Positions 1-8,257 of a stretch of DNA of 64,000 bases are shown in pieces (the first letter of the stretch is position 1; the number at the start of each line of letters is the position of its first letter). The stretch comes from Ostrinia nubilalis (Eukaryota > Arthropoda > Insecta > Lepidoptera > Crambidae), in the NCBI RefSeq assembly GCF_963855985.1, contig NC_087095.1, positions 4,474,001 through 4,538,000 of the forward strand. Reading direction: 5' to 3'. A model generated the notes under the pieces. The model ran no database searches. It had not been told where the DNA came from and saw only the letters and a program-made list of their open reading frames with translations. Both the position numbers and the translations under genes were made by a program.

Positions 1-93
1 GGATACTCTACTTAATGCTAATGCTGTTTCTATTTCACTTAATCTTATAAATATTGTACGGAAACTACTTATGAATATGTTATACACTCCTAG
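1..93 (-). pseudogene. env: Errantivirus env, distal fragment running off the window
   Basis: Translated on the minus strand, this 93-base stretch stays open in one frame. It ends in a motif of the form E-I-E-x-A-L-x-x-S, which resembles the conserved IE-AI/AL segment of errantivirus and baculovirus F-type envelope proteins. It is separated from the proximal env fragment (883-1478) by the inserted element at 94-882. The 7-base duplicate CTCCTAG sits at 87-93 and 883-889. Its frame does not match the proximal fragment even if the insertion is disregarded, so env carries at least one further indel. This is an envelope glycoprotein remnant of an insect endogenous retrovirus, and the membrane anchor would lie outside the window. 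Confidence 0.65.
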
Positions 94-882
94 CACAGTA
101 TATATATGAGCTAAAGCAGTACGGAAACTTAGCCCTTTCGGCGAGTTAAGTACCTACACTTCAACTGAGTGTTAGGGTTGGCACTCTTAATCTTTATAAA
201 ATTAATAAGGTTCTTACTTACTCATTTATTAAAACGTTTATTTAGGTTTTTTTAAGTATCAAATACCTAATGGAATAATTAATTGACTAAGTAGTTAACA
301 AAAAAATAAAACGTTAATTAGGTTCTATAATGATCGAATACACAATCGAATAAATTGATTAAGTTCTATTAGAGGCCGGTAGAATCTATTCTCATAAATA
401 AAATACCGGATACTTACTTTCACATACCTATTGCCTCATTTTAAATACAGTTCATCACTTAGTACAAAAGCGCGCGGAGCAAATTACTTTATCAAATAGA
501 ACACATAAATTGTTAAAAAGCGTAATTACGTAATTTAAAAAGAACTATTACAAAATCAGATGTAAGCAATATATTTAAAAAGTAATATTTAATCATTTTT
601 ACAATTCAGAATTATTACGAAGTTTAAAAAATGAAAGTTCTGGTTTTGAAGATGCCGAGTTCAACCAGCCGTATACTACGCAATACACTCGTGGCATGTT
701 TTTAAAAATACAGCGGACAGCGCATGCAATAAAATTATTATTAAAAACACAACGCGCGCGACACCCGCGACGGATGGACTGCGAGGTTCGCTTAGAGCTC
801 GTGTAAAGCGTGCGTCTGTGTGCGTGAGTCTGATTTCGAGCGTTTGTATGAAGCTTCCGTACTGTTTGATTTATCTACTGTG
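94..882. mobile_element. Non-coding inverted-repeat transposon, copy A (789 bp), inserted in env
   Basis: The right end is TATCTACTGTG. The left end is its inverse with one substitution (CACAGTATATA here, CACAGTAGATA in copy B). The similarity continues imperfectly for about 35 bp and includes a shared CAGTACGGAA block. The element is flanked by the perfect 7-bp direct repeat CTCCTAG (87-93 and 883-889). A full copy in the same orientation lies at 41,391-42,192. It encodes no protein of its own, although about 29 spurious residues are appended to the env reading frame. It does not look like a solo LTR, because the termini are CA...TG with inverted repeats and the target duplication is 7 bp. 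A 7-bp duplication is unusual: hAT and P elements usually give 8 bp. I leave the superfamily unassigned. Confidence 0.8.
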
Positions 883-1478
883 CTCCTAGTATGTATGTAG
901 AAAAAGTCCAATCGTTGTGTGGACGTTATGTTTTGCAATAGGCTTTCAACTCGTTTCAAGCGTTCATCAATAATAATAGAGTTGTTATTTATTTGCTCTG
1001 AAATATTTATGAAACTGTCGAACATTTTTGAGACCAGGGTAATTTTCTTAGATATTATAACTTGATTATTACTCAATTGAGAAGTCAACTTATCATATTT
1101 AAGTGCATCATCGTGGTCAAGGTTTCCTGTAATTAACTTTATAAGAGATCCTAATGGATTAATAAGGCCTCGCTTATAGCGTTGCTGTGGTACTAATTGC
1201 CTGTATTTTTCTAATGTTATGTCGCGGATGAAATCAGTGTGATATTTATTATTGATAAATTCATGATAATATGGATTGTTATAATCGATTAAAGTGTCTA
1301 ATTGCCTGTAACTATTGGTTAAACTAACAAGATCGGAGTAAATTCCTTTTAAGTTGATTACTTTAATAATTGTCCAAAAATCTGTTTGCAAAAATGCTTG
1401 TCCTTGTTTTACCGGTAGAATGCCTGGATTATCTTTAATCGGTTGCAGTTGAAGGGCCAGCGCCTGCGTCCCTATCAT
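883..1478 (-). pseudogene. env: Errantivirus envelope (F-like) gene, proximal part, truncated
   Basis: The frame opens with ATG at 1478, 44 bases inside the 3' end of pol, as usual for an env made from a spliced RNA. About 198 genuine residues remain. A dibasic furin-type site (R-Y-K-R, residues about 100-103) is followed by a hydrophobic, glycine-rich segment beginning GLINPLG, the expected fusion peptide. After it comes an acidic D-x-D-D-A motif and a helical stretch that would form the first heptad repeat. The frame then enters the inserted element at 882 and stops at 792, so the second heptad region, transmembrane anchor and tail are lost. No clear N-terminal signal peptide is visible. 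Related errantiviral Env proteins are roughly 450-600 residues, so this copy cannot make a complete protein. Confidence 0.85.
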
Positions 1479-4400
1479 CAGCAGAAGGCACCACCTGCGG
1501 AGGGCGTTTTATGTTTTTAATAGGCACTTTGGTAGTCCTATCACCTACTTTAATTGGTAAGATGTTTCGCTTGGCTTTGCCTACAACCTTTGCTTTTACA
1601 TAACGTGGTTTGTCTTTGCTTTTACGCTTATTTACGTCTTTTGCAAATATTATGTTTCCTTCGGAAAACTCTATATCTGTTTCACCACCTTTCTTTTCCC
1701 TAATGGTTTCCTTTTTGGCTGTCGTTTTCTGAGCTATGTATTTATATAAGTGCTTTGTACGTTTCGCATGATCTTGAACTAATTGCTGATAATATTGCTT
1801 TTCGAAATTGATTCTAAATGGACTATCTGAATCTGTATGACCAAAAACTACCTCAAATGGTGTTAACTCAGTTACAGAGTGGATGGTGTGGTTATATGCC
1901 ATTACTGAATATGTCATAACTGATGCGGCATCTGTACATCGTCTTTCGTATTTAGCCAATCTATAGATCTCTATAATTGTCGAGTGAAAGCGTTCGATAA
2001 GTCCCATAGAATTAGGGTTATTTGGGGTTCCGATGTGAAGTTCAACTTTATGTAAATTTAGAAATTCTTTCATGAGTTCGTTATTAAATTCGGTTCCTGG
2101 ATCTGAGCTTATACGTTTTGGAATTCCGTAGAATGAGAAATATTTCATAAGTGCTCTAGTAACGTCTGATGTTGATTTACTTGGTATCTCTATTGCTTGT
2201 CCTAATTTGCTGAAGGCGTCAATTAGGGTTAAATATGTGATTCCTTCAATACTGAAGAGATCAATGAAAATTTCCTGAAATGGGGAATCTTGAGTTTTAG
2301 TTAATTGTAAAAATGGTTTTATGGGTTTCCTATCGTATTTCATTTTACGGCAGGCTTCGCAAGCGTTAATGATTGCGGAAACTGTTTGTTGCATGTTAGG
2401 CCAAAAATGATTTCTACGAATTCTAATCAATGTTTCCTTAATACCACGGTGGCATGTTTTTCCTTCATGGTATTGGATAACTATTGCCTTTTGTTCACCC
2501 TCGTCTTCTATGTAATTTACCCGTTCTGTACACTCGTAAAACTGAACTGCATCTTTCTTAAAAAGTTTAATAATTACGTCTGTGAAAATTCGTCTAAGTT
2601 GATCTGATTCAAAATAAATGAAATACTTTGTTTTAGGTTTGATATATTCTTTTAAAAACTGTTTTACTAATTCTGCATTATTATCAGGTAAATGTACTTC
2701 AAGAACCTTTTGCTTATCGCGTGAAAGGTTTTTGACTGAAAGTTCATTATCGAATCGTTCAAAGACTAATATTTGATTAGGTTTGTTATCGATTGCTTCG
2801 TTTAAGATTGGGATGCCTTGTGATTCGGTATCCTTTGCGGAATGAATAGTTTGTGAGTTATTTGATTGTTCATCGACACAGTCTGAATTATTTGAAGACG
2901 GAATCGGATATTCTGAACCTAATTGTCTACTTCCTTCTGAGGATGTAGAGTCGGAAATTACTATTGTACTTCCTGATGATAATTTTTCTATTTTCTTTAC
3001 AACTTTATCAACATGTTTTTGAATACGTTTTTCCTTTTTGCTAACATTTACTTTCATGGACTGATTATCTGAATCAAGAGCATTTACTTTTATGCGGGAT
3101 AACGCGTCTGCGTTTGTGTTTTGTTTCCCGTTTTTGTACACGATATCGAAATCGTAATCCTGTAAGCGTAAACGCCATCGAGTTAATTTGCTGTTTGGAT
3201 CCTTTAGCGAGTTAAGCCATGCCAAAGGTCTGTGATCTGTGTAAATGACAAATTTACGACCATAGAGATAAGGTCTGAAGTGTTTTACAGCCCATACAAT
3301 AGCAAGTAATTCGCGTTCGATTGTACTGTATCGAGCTTCAGTATCACTAAGTGTGCGGCTAGCATACGCTATGGGTTTATCTTTGCCTACTTGTCCTTGT
3401 GAGAGTACTGCGCCCAATGCTACATTCGATGCGTCTGTTGTTAATATGAATTGCTTGTCATAGTCTGGGTATTGTAATAATGGGGCATGTGTAAGTAATT
3501 CCTTACATTTGTTAAATGCGTCTGTATATTCCTGATTTATTACGATTTTATTTCGTTTCTTTAAACATGACGTTAATGGTTTTGTAACTTTAGCAAAGTC
3601 TTTAATAAAGCGCCTGTAATATCCTACAAGTCCTAAAAAGCTCTTTATTTCTGTGGTCGTTTTAGGAATTGGGTAATTTAATACAGCGTCAATTTTATCA
3701 TCATTAGGTTTAAGACCGTTTTTCGTGATGGTGTGTCCTAGGTAAAGCACTTCCTTACGAAGGAACTCGGATTTATCAAGTTGAATTTTAAGGTTTGTGG
3801 CTCTAAGTCTGTCGAAAATTGATTTTAGATGTTCCAGGTGTTGATCTAAGCTGCTGGAATACACAATTATGTCATCAAGGTAAACCATGCAATGGAGTCC
3901 TTGTAGACCTCTAAGTATATTATCCATAGTTCTTTGGAATGTTGCCGGAGCTGTTTTAAGGCCAAAGGGCATTCTGAGAAACTCATAATGACCGTTTTGT
4001 GTGCTGAAGGCAGTTTTTTGTCTGTCGGATTTTTCTACCTCAATCTGATGATATCCGCTAGCTAAATCAATCGTACTGAAGTAAACACTTTTTCCTAATT
4101 TATCAAATAAGTCATTAATGTTTGGTAATGGGTATTTGTCGTCGATCGTTATGTCGTTCAAACGTCTGTAGTCGATAACCATTCTGTATTTTGTTTCACC
4201 AGATGCGTCCATTTTTTTTGGCACTAGGTGAACTGGTGCACTCCAAGGAGAGTGGGATTCCTGGATTACATTATCTTTTAACATTTTTTCTACTTGTTTA
4301 GTAATTTCAGCTTGCTGAGCTGGGGCCTGTCTGTATGGCTTTACGTGGATTGGATCCTCATTTTTTGTCCTTATCTGATGTTTAATTTTGTTTGTGAATG

Positions 4401-5127
4401 TTAATGGAAGTTGATCGCAATAAAATATGTCTTTATATTTATGACAAAGGCTGTAAATTTTTTCACGCTCTTCGTCGTTTGTGTGGTCTAATCGTAACTT
4501 TACCAAATTTTCTTCAAGCAAATTGTCAATTTCGATGTCATTCATGTTTTGTGTCGTGTTAACTTGAATGTCAGTCAATTCGAATTTATTAACTTTAAAT
4601 GGGCAAGTGATTTTATAACTGATTGGTCTGTCTAAAGTGTTTTGAATAATCGTGGATGCGTATCCGTTGCGACAGTTAACGATTGCACTAGGCATTCTAA
4701 CGCCGTCTGTAAATTCTCTGTAATTTAGAATAGCGTCACCTGAATATTGGTCAACAGGTAACTTTACGCGTTTTTCTGAACGTGGAGGTAAATTAATAAC
4801 GTAGTTAAGGTTGTTATTAATTATCGGAATACATGCTGTTTTAGTCCTAAGTACCCTGTTTTTCAAATCAATTAGTGCTTCTAATTGTTCTAACAAATCA
4901 TTTCCAATAAGACCATCGTATCTTTTGTCTACATCATACAAATAAAATTTGTGGTGTTTGTCACTGTTAAATGTTGGTAAAAGGGGGATTTCCATAGTTT
5001 CATCGTGAATACTCGACGAGTGTGTACTCACAACTTGGAACGGTTCATTTCTTATGAATTCACTGAAATACTGATAGCCAATACGCGGACTGAAGAACGA
5101 ACGCATGCTGCCAGTGTCGATCATCAT
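1435..5127 (-). CDS. pol: Errantivirus Pol polyprotein (PR-RT-RNase H-IN)
   Basis: This is a 1,230-residue open frame on the minus strand. It starts at the aspartic protease motif DTG (residues 4-6). Reverse transcriptase follows at about 255-460, with the YRMVIDYRRLN region, the LASGYHQIEV motif and the catalytic YLDD near residue 415. RNase H spans about 555-670, with TTDAS near 562, an ERELLAIVWA block and YTDHRPL. Integrase begins with an HHCC-type finger (H-x3-H-like start, then C-x2-C) and carries the catalytic acids at about 953 (IDLF), 1007 (SSDPGTEF) and 1043 (LIERFHS), a D,D-35-E spacing. The frame is open upstream of 5127 and overlaps the end of gag in the -1 register, so it is probably expressed as a Gag-Pol fusion by -1 frameshifting. 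No stop or frameshift is seen within it. Confidence 0.96.
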   Translation of the reverse strand: MMIDTGSMRSFFSPRIGYQYFSEFIRNEPFQVVSTHSSSIHDETMEIPLLPTFNSDKHHKFYLYDVDKRYDGLIGNDLLEQLEALIDLKNRVLRTKTACIPIINNNLNYVINLPPRSEKRVKLPVDQYSGDAILNYREFTDGVRMPSAIVNCRNGYASTIIQNTLDRPISYKITCPFKVNKFELTDIQVNTTQNMNDIEIDNLLEENLVKLRLDHTNDEEREKIYSLCHKYKDIFYCDQLPLTFTNKIKHQIRTKNEDPIHVKPYRQAPAQQAEITKQVEKMLKDNVIQESHSPWSAPVHLVPKKMDASGETKYRMVIDYRRLNDITIDDKYPLPNINDLFDKLGKSVYFSTIDLASGYHQIEVEKSDRQKTAFSTQNGHYEFLRMPFGLKTAPATFQRTMDNILRGLQGLHCMVYLDDIIVYSSSLDQHLEHLKSIFDRLRATNLKIQLDKSEFLRKEVLYLGHTITKNGLKPNDDKIDAVLNYPIPKTTTEIKSFLGLVGYYRRFIKDFAKVTKPLTSCLKKRNKIVINQEYTDAFNKCKELLTHAPLLQYPDYDKQFILTTDASNVALGAVLSQGQVGKDKPIAYASRTLSDTEARYSTIERELLAIVWAVKHFRPYLYGRKFVIYTDHRPLAWLNSLKDPNSKLTRWRLRLQDYDFDIVYKNGKQNTNADALSRIKVNALDSDNQSMKVNVSKKEKRIQKHVDKVVKKIEKLSSGSTIVISDSTSSEGSRQLGSEYPIPSSNNSDCVDEQSNNSQTIHSAKDTESQGIPILNEAIDNKPNQILVFERFDNELSVKNLSRDKQKVLEVHLPDNNAELVKQFLKEYIKPKTKYFIYFESDQLRRIFTDVIIKLFKKDAVQFYECTERVNYIEDEGEQKAIVIQYHEGKTCHRGIKETLIRIRRNHFWPNMQQTVSAIINACEACRKMKYDRKPIKPFLQLTKTQDSPFQEIFIDLFSIEGITYLTLIDAFSKLGQAIEIPSKSTSDVTRALMKYFSFYGIPKRISSDPGTEFNNELMKEFLNLHKVELHIGTPNNPNSMGLIERFHSTIIEIYRLAKYERRCTDAASVMTYSVMAYNHTIHSVTELTPFEVVFGHTDSDSPFRINFEKQYYQQLVQDHAKRTKHLYKYIAQKTTAKKETIREKKGGETDIEFSEGNIIFAKDVNKRKSKDKPRYVKAKVVGKAKRNILPIKVGDRTTKVPIKNIKRPPQVVPSADDRDAGAGPSTATD

Positions 5128-5189
5128 GCGAGCATCCAGTTCCGGTAGGTAAATATATGGTAATGTTAATTCCGGATCGCAATTAATGT

Positions 5190-6440
5190 TTATCTGTTCT
5201 GTTCTTTGATGGAGGCTGTTTCGTGAAAATCCTGTTGGAATTCAGTTTCCTGGGTTTCCTCGGGAGTTTCCTCGAAATCAGGGTAATACTGTTCGCTGTA
5301 CATGTTATTATATTCGTCTATAGGGTATTCACCATAATATTGATCGTAATAGGACTGTTCTGATTCGTCGTAGTTCAGATCATTTAAGTTTGTTTCATTT
5401 ACGTTGTTTGGTTTTGTAGCCGTACGCATAGACACGTCGGTCAGCTGCATACGTGGCGGCTGGACTTGTTGGGCTTGCTGAGCACCGAACTGTGGCTTAT
5501 AGCCGAATTGAGGCGGCTTGTAACCGAATTGCTGAGGAGGATGTCTATAGCCAAATTGCTGGGGCGGTCTATATCCGAACTGCTGTGGAGGCCTGTAGCC
5601 GAACTGCTGCGGCGGCCTGAAACCTGGTTGATGCGGAGGCTTGAAATAGCCGAATTGTTGTAAAGGTTTATTTCCATATTGCTGGAAGGGTTTGTAGCCT
5701 TGATTAGGCGGAAGGCCAAATTTAAATTGTGGAGGAATTATCGGTTTGAAAGCATTAGAGCTGACAAAATGAGGCTGATTGTCTGAAAATTTCTGTTGAG
5801 TTGGCGTAAACGAATTGTTAGGTTTGGGTTGCGAATGCATTTTGCTTCGCATGTTATATTGGTCCATAAAGTTTACTTCCTCGAGCACAATCGAGAGGGC
5901 GGCTTCCAAAGTGGACGGTGCCTTTAGTCTCACAATGCGCACAAGGTTTTCTGGTAAATTATAGAGAAACACGTTTAACGCGGTGTTGTTGTATATGGTG
6001 ATTTTGGCGTGACGGATTGACTCGTCTGCTATGGTGTTTACTTTGGATATAAGCATTGACCTGGTTGATTGCACGCGGTTGCAAAAGTCTGTGTACGATT
6101 CATTCGATCTGATTTTTAGTGATTCTAATTCGATATTAATACATGCCTCACTACGCGGGTCTCCAAAATGTTGTGTCAGAATTTCCTTAAGTTCCGACCA
6201 GTTTGTTAAATTTTCTTGTTCTGATAACAGTGCTGCTGCATTTTCTGTAAGGCGGCTAGTGATAGCGTGGTACACGTATAAATCTTGCTCAACCCCACCT
6301 CTATATCTCGATATAACATACTCACATTTTTTAAGGAACAAATTTAGATGTTTTTTGTCACCATTAAAAAATGGAATTAATCTGAGCATCTCGTTGGGTA
6401 TTGGCGTGATTTGTACGGATTCGATTTGTGGTGAAGCCAT
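5190..6440 (-). CDS. gag: Errantivirus Gag polyprotein
   Basis: The frame gives about 416 residues from the ATG at 6440 (MASPQIES...). I prefer this start to the in-frame ATG at 6506 because the upstream 22 residues lie in leader sequence. The N-terminal two thirds matches the retrotransposon Gag capsid fold: a LIPFFNGDKKHL segment, a WSELKEIL-x-HFGDPR motif, and an ESYTDFCNRVQ helix. Residues about 250-330 are a low-complexity Pro/Gln/Phe/Gly/Tyr tract of tandem FGYRPPQQ-like units, followed by an acidic, tyrosine-rich tail. No CCHC zinc knuckle is visible, which fits errantiviruses. The stop at 5190 lies just upstream of the protease motif, with pol in the -1 frame. Gag would form the cytoplasmic particle that packages the element RNA. 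Confidence 0.93.
   Translation of the reverse strand: MASPQIESVQITPIPNEMLRLIPFFNGDKKHLNLFLKKCEYVISRYRGGVEQDLYVYHAITSRLTENAAALLSEQENLTNWSELKEILTQHFGDPRSEACINIELESLKIRSNESYTDFCNRVQSTRSMLISKVNTIADESIRHAKITIYNNTALNVFLYNLPENLVRIVRLKAPSTLEAALSIVLEEVNFMDQYNMRSKMHSQPKPNNSFTPTQQKFSDNQPHFVSSNAFKPIIPPQFKFGLPPNQGYKPFQQYGNKPLQQFGYFKPPHQPGFRPPQQFGYRPPQQFGYRPPQQFGYRHPPQQFGYKPPQFGYKPQFGAQQAQQVQPPRMQLTDVSMRTATKPNNVNETNLNDLNYDESEQSYYDQYYGEYPIDEYNNMYSEQYYPDFEETPEETQETEFQQDFHETASIKEQNR
5494..5665 (-). repeat. Gag tandem codon repeats (FGYRPPQQ units)
   Basis: Seven or so imperfect units of about 24-30 bases repeat inside gag. They encode variants of F-G-Y-[RK]-P-P-Q-Q, with some units shortened to FGYKPQ. The repeats keep the reading frame, so copy-number change is tolerated. 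They produce GC-richer shadow frames on both strands that are not genes. Confidence 0.85.
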
Positions 6441-7119
6441 TTTTACTGAATTTAAATTTATTAATTGATATGCGCCAGTCAGAATTTGTAACAGTACTTT
6501 ACACAATATTCACAATTAAAATACACGTAGTGATTACCGTGTAAAACACACAATAAAATACACAATAAAATACACAATAAAAATACACAGTAAAAATAAG
6601 AGTGGTTCTTAATTTAATTGTTCAATTTCGAGAGACAATTAACTTAAAAACTTTAATAATTTTTACTTTACACAATAAACTTATTTAATTTAATTCAATA
6701 TTCAATTTATTTACTTTATTTCACTTTATTTACTTTATTTCAATTTATTTACTTTATTTCAATTTATTTTCTTTACTTTGTTTCAATATTTAATTCACTT
6801 AAATCTAAACGAAAAGTGTTAACGATAAAGTTTTATGACGAAAACACAAAATGCGATACCCTGGGAGAAGTTCTATCCCGGAGTAGCAATATTTCCCTAC
6901 GATTTAAAAAGCATGAAAAATACACAGAGGATAAGGAGTGGAAGGATTGGCGAAAAGTTCTACTCACCAACCGACCGTTCTCTGCATACTCGTTCCACCC
7001 GTACTTCGATGACAAATTTATTTGGTTCGGCGGATTTATTAGTTTCCCGTAGTATCACGAATTTAAACGGCGGATTTTGACACCAATCGCGTAAACTTTA
7101 GGAAAACTTGCAGCAATAA
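6441..7119 (-). other. Errantivirus untranslated leader with tandem AT-rich repeats
   Basis: About 680 bases separate the primer binding site from the gag start. They contain tandem ACACAATAAAAT units (about 6,530-6,595) and repeated TTTACTTTATTTCAA units (about 6,690-6,785). On the element's sense strand these are A/G-rich. A second short match to the primer-site core (TGGCGCA) lies at about 6,472-6,478, just before gag. No coding sequence is supported here; short frames on both strands at 6,816-7,080 look like chance. Confidence 0.7.
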
Positions 7120-7137
7120 ATCCGAACGGCTGCGCCA
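7120..7137 (-). promoter_or_regulatory. tRNA primer binding site of the errantivirus
   Basis: On the minus strand, 7137 to 7120 reads TGGCGCAGCCGTTCGGAT. This has the TGGCGC start and length of a retroelement primer binding site and resembles the Ser-tRNA-primed sites of the 17.6/297/TED errantiviruses. It fixes the 3' end of the 5' LTR at 7138. The tRNA identity is from memory of the family, not checked here. Confidence 0.75.
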
Positions 7138-7300
7138 GTCAGATTTCGGGAGCGGGGTGGAAGCTTTTTAAAAAGGATTATATTTAATTAAACTAAGTGA
7201 TCACGTCCTCGCCGAGTTGGAGGCGATTTAATAATGATTTAATATTGTGGCCGATCGCAGTCGTCCAGTACGGTGTTTACAATTTAGTTCTGCTGACACA
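7138..7300 (-). repeat. 5' LTR of the errantivirus (right boundary approximate)
   Basis: This sequence lies immediately upstream (minus strand) of the primer binding site, so it must be LTR. An AT-rich TATA-like stretch occurs at about 7,172-7,190. The outer boundary cannot be set because the other LTR is off the window. A range of 7,200-7,500 is possible. Confidence 0.5.
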
Positions 7301-8213
7301 TCTCTTATGTGAATAACAATTCTACGAATGCTTACACTGTAGAGTGGAAAGTGATGACTTATCTTGTTTAGTCTAGAGCAGAGGGAGCTGACGGATGCAT
7401 AACTACCTACTTACCGCTAAAAAGTGGGAAAGTTTTCGATACGCTGCATGGTTTTTCGTAATAATTTCAGCGGGTTGCTCTACATTTCCAAGTGCATTTT
7501 GTAAAAAAAAACTGTTTTTTTAAGACTTCCTTTTTAAAATAAATACTTTCCTTTCGCATTCTTTGTGGGCATACTTTGGACTGGTGAAAAAATCACAATT
7601 AGAGGCATTATTTTCATCACAATCTAAAAAGTTCAATTATCCTCATCCGAGAAAAAATAATATCGACCAATTTCAATGAAACAAAGATACAACATTTTTT
7701 TACAACCAAATGCTTAAAACTTTTTTATTTTTATTTTCTTTATTAGGAAAACAGCTTATTATTTGGCCGTTAAACTTCTTTCACACCTTTGAAGTCTACA
7801 TCCAGCTACACCACACAAACCGTTTCACCGCGGAACCCTAGCCCAGCCGTGATTGGCACGTGCCGACCGCGTTGACGTGCCAATACGCAACCGGGAGCGC
7901 TGCCTCTGACAGCGGGGAATAATCATACTAAATGACAGGTGGATAAAGATGATTATGTAAATAATATGAAGTAGGTAGGTAGAAAAGTTTTATATGTATG
8001 TATAAGTGTGTTTTAACTTTTAATGAAACATAGAAGTTCATACATATAATAATATCATTGTCTGTACTCTAGAATTACGAGTACCTACTAAGCAAACCTA
8101 AGCTTGTGACCTCAATAAAATTGTCTTAGCCTACAAAATTGGAGGAGAGGAAATGCTTTCTAGCTTTATGACCATCAAAATTGTGCTCTACCTCTAATCA
8201 TTGTTATTTCTTG
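7301..8213. other. Non-coding DNA, nothing assigned
   Basis: AT-rich sequence with no frame of note. It includes a GC-richer patch at 7,800-7,920 containing an inverted repeat (listed separately). The left part may still include LTR sequence. Confidence 0.5.
7852..7884. repeat. 10-bp inverted repeat with nested CACGTG palindrome
   Basis: ATTGGCACGT and ACGTGCCAAT are separated by 13 bases. The left arm overlaps the 10-bp palindrome GGCACGTGCC, which includes an E-box core. It could be a bHLH site or just a chance hairpin. Confidence 0.5.
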
Positions 8214-8257
8214 TAATTGAACACAGATAAAGTAATTACTTTATCTGTGTTCAATTA
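8214..8257. repeat. 44-bp perfect palindrome
   Basis: The sequence is its own reverse complement for 22 bp each side of the 8235/8236 junction, with no spacer. The core half-site is GAACACAGATAAAGTAA. A third copy of ACACAGATAAAAT follows directly at about 8,259-8,271. Long spacer-free palindromes are unstable, which suggests a recent origin or assembly chimera. Confidence 0.95.

Larger units (their letters stand above)
1..7300 (-). mobile_element. Errantivirus-like (gypsy group) LTR retroelement, left end outside window
   Basis: Read on the minus strand, the order is partial 5' LTR, tRNA primer binding site, untranslated leader, gag, pol (protease, reverse transcriptase, RNase H, integrase) and env. 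This is the insect errantivirus layout. Gag and pol are long and open. Env is broken by a 789-bp insertion at 94-882 and continues at 1-93, so the 3' LTR lies beyond the left edge of the window. The right boundary (about 7,300) is approximate because the second LTR is not available for comparison. Assignment to the gypsy/errantivirus group is secure from pol motifs and the env fusion-peptide region. Whether gag and pol are still expressed cannot be judged from sequence alone. Confidence 0.9.

Noticed and set aside
94..882. Reading the 94-882 repeat (and its copy at 41,391) as the errantivirus LTR and a solo LTR
   Set aside because: The env reading frame resumes at 1-93, the repeat has inverted CACAGTAGATA-type ends and 7-bp target duplicates, and the element's real 5' LTR at 7,138 onward is unrelated to it.
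5441..5719. Extra frames on both strands across the gag repeat
   Set aside because: Shadows of the GC-rich tandem codon repeats in gag.
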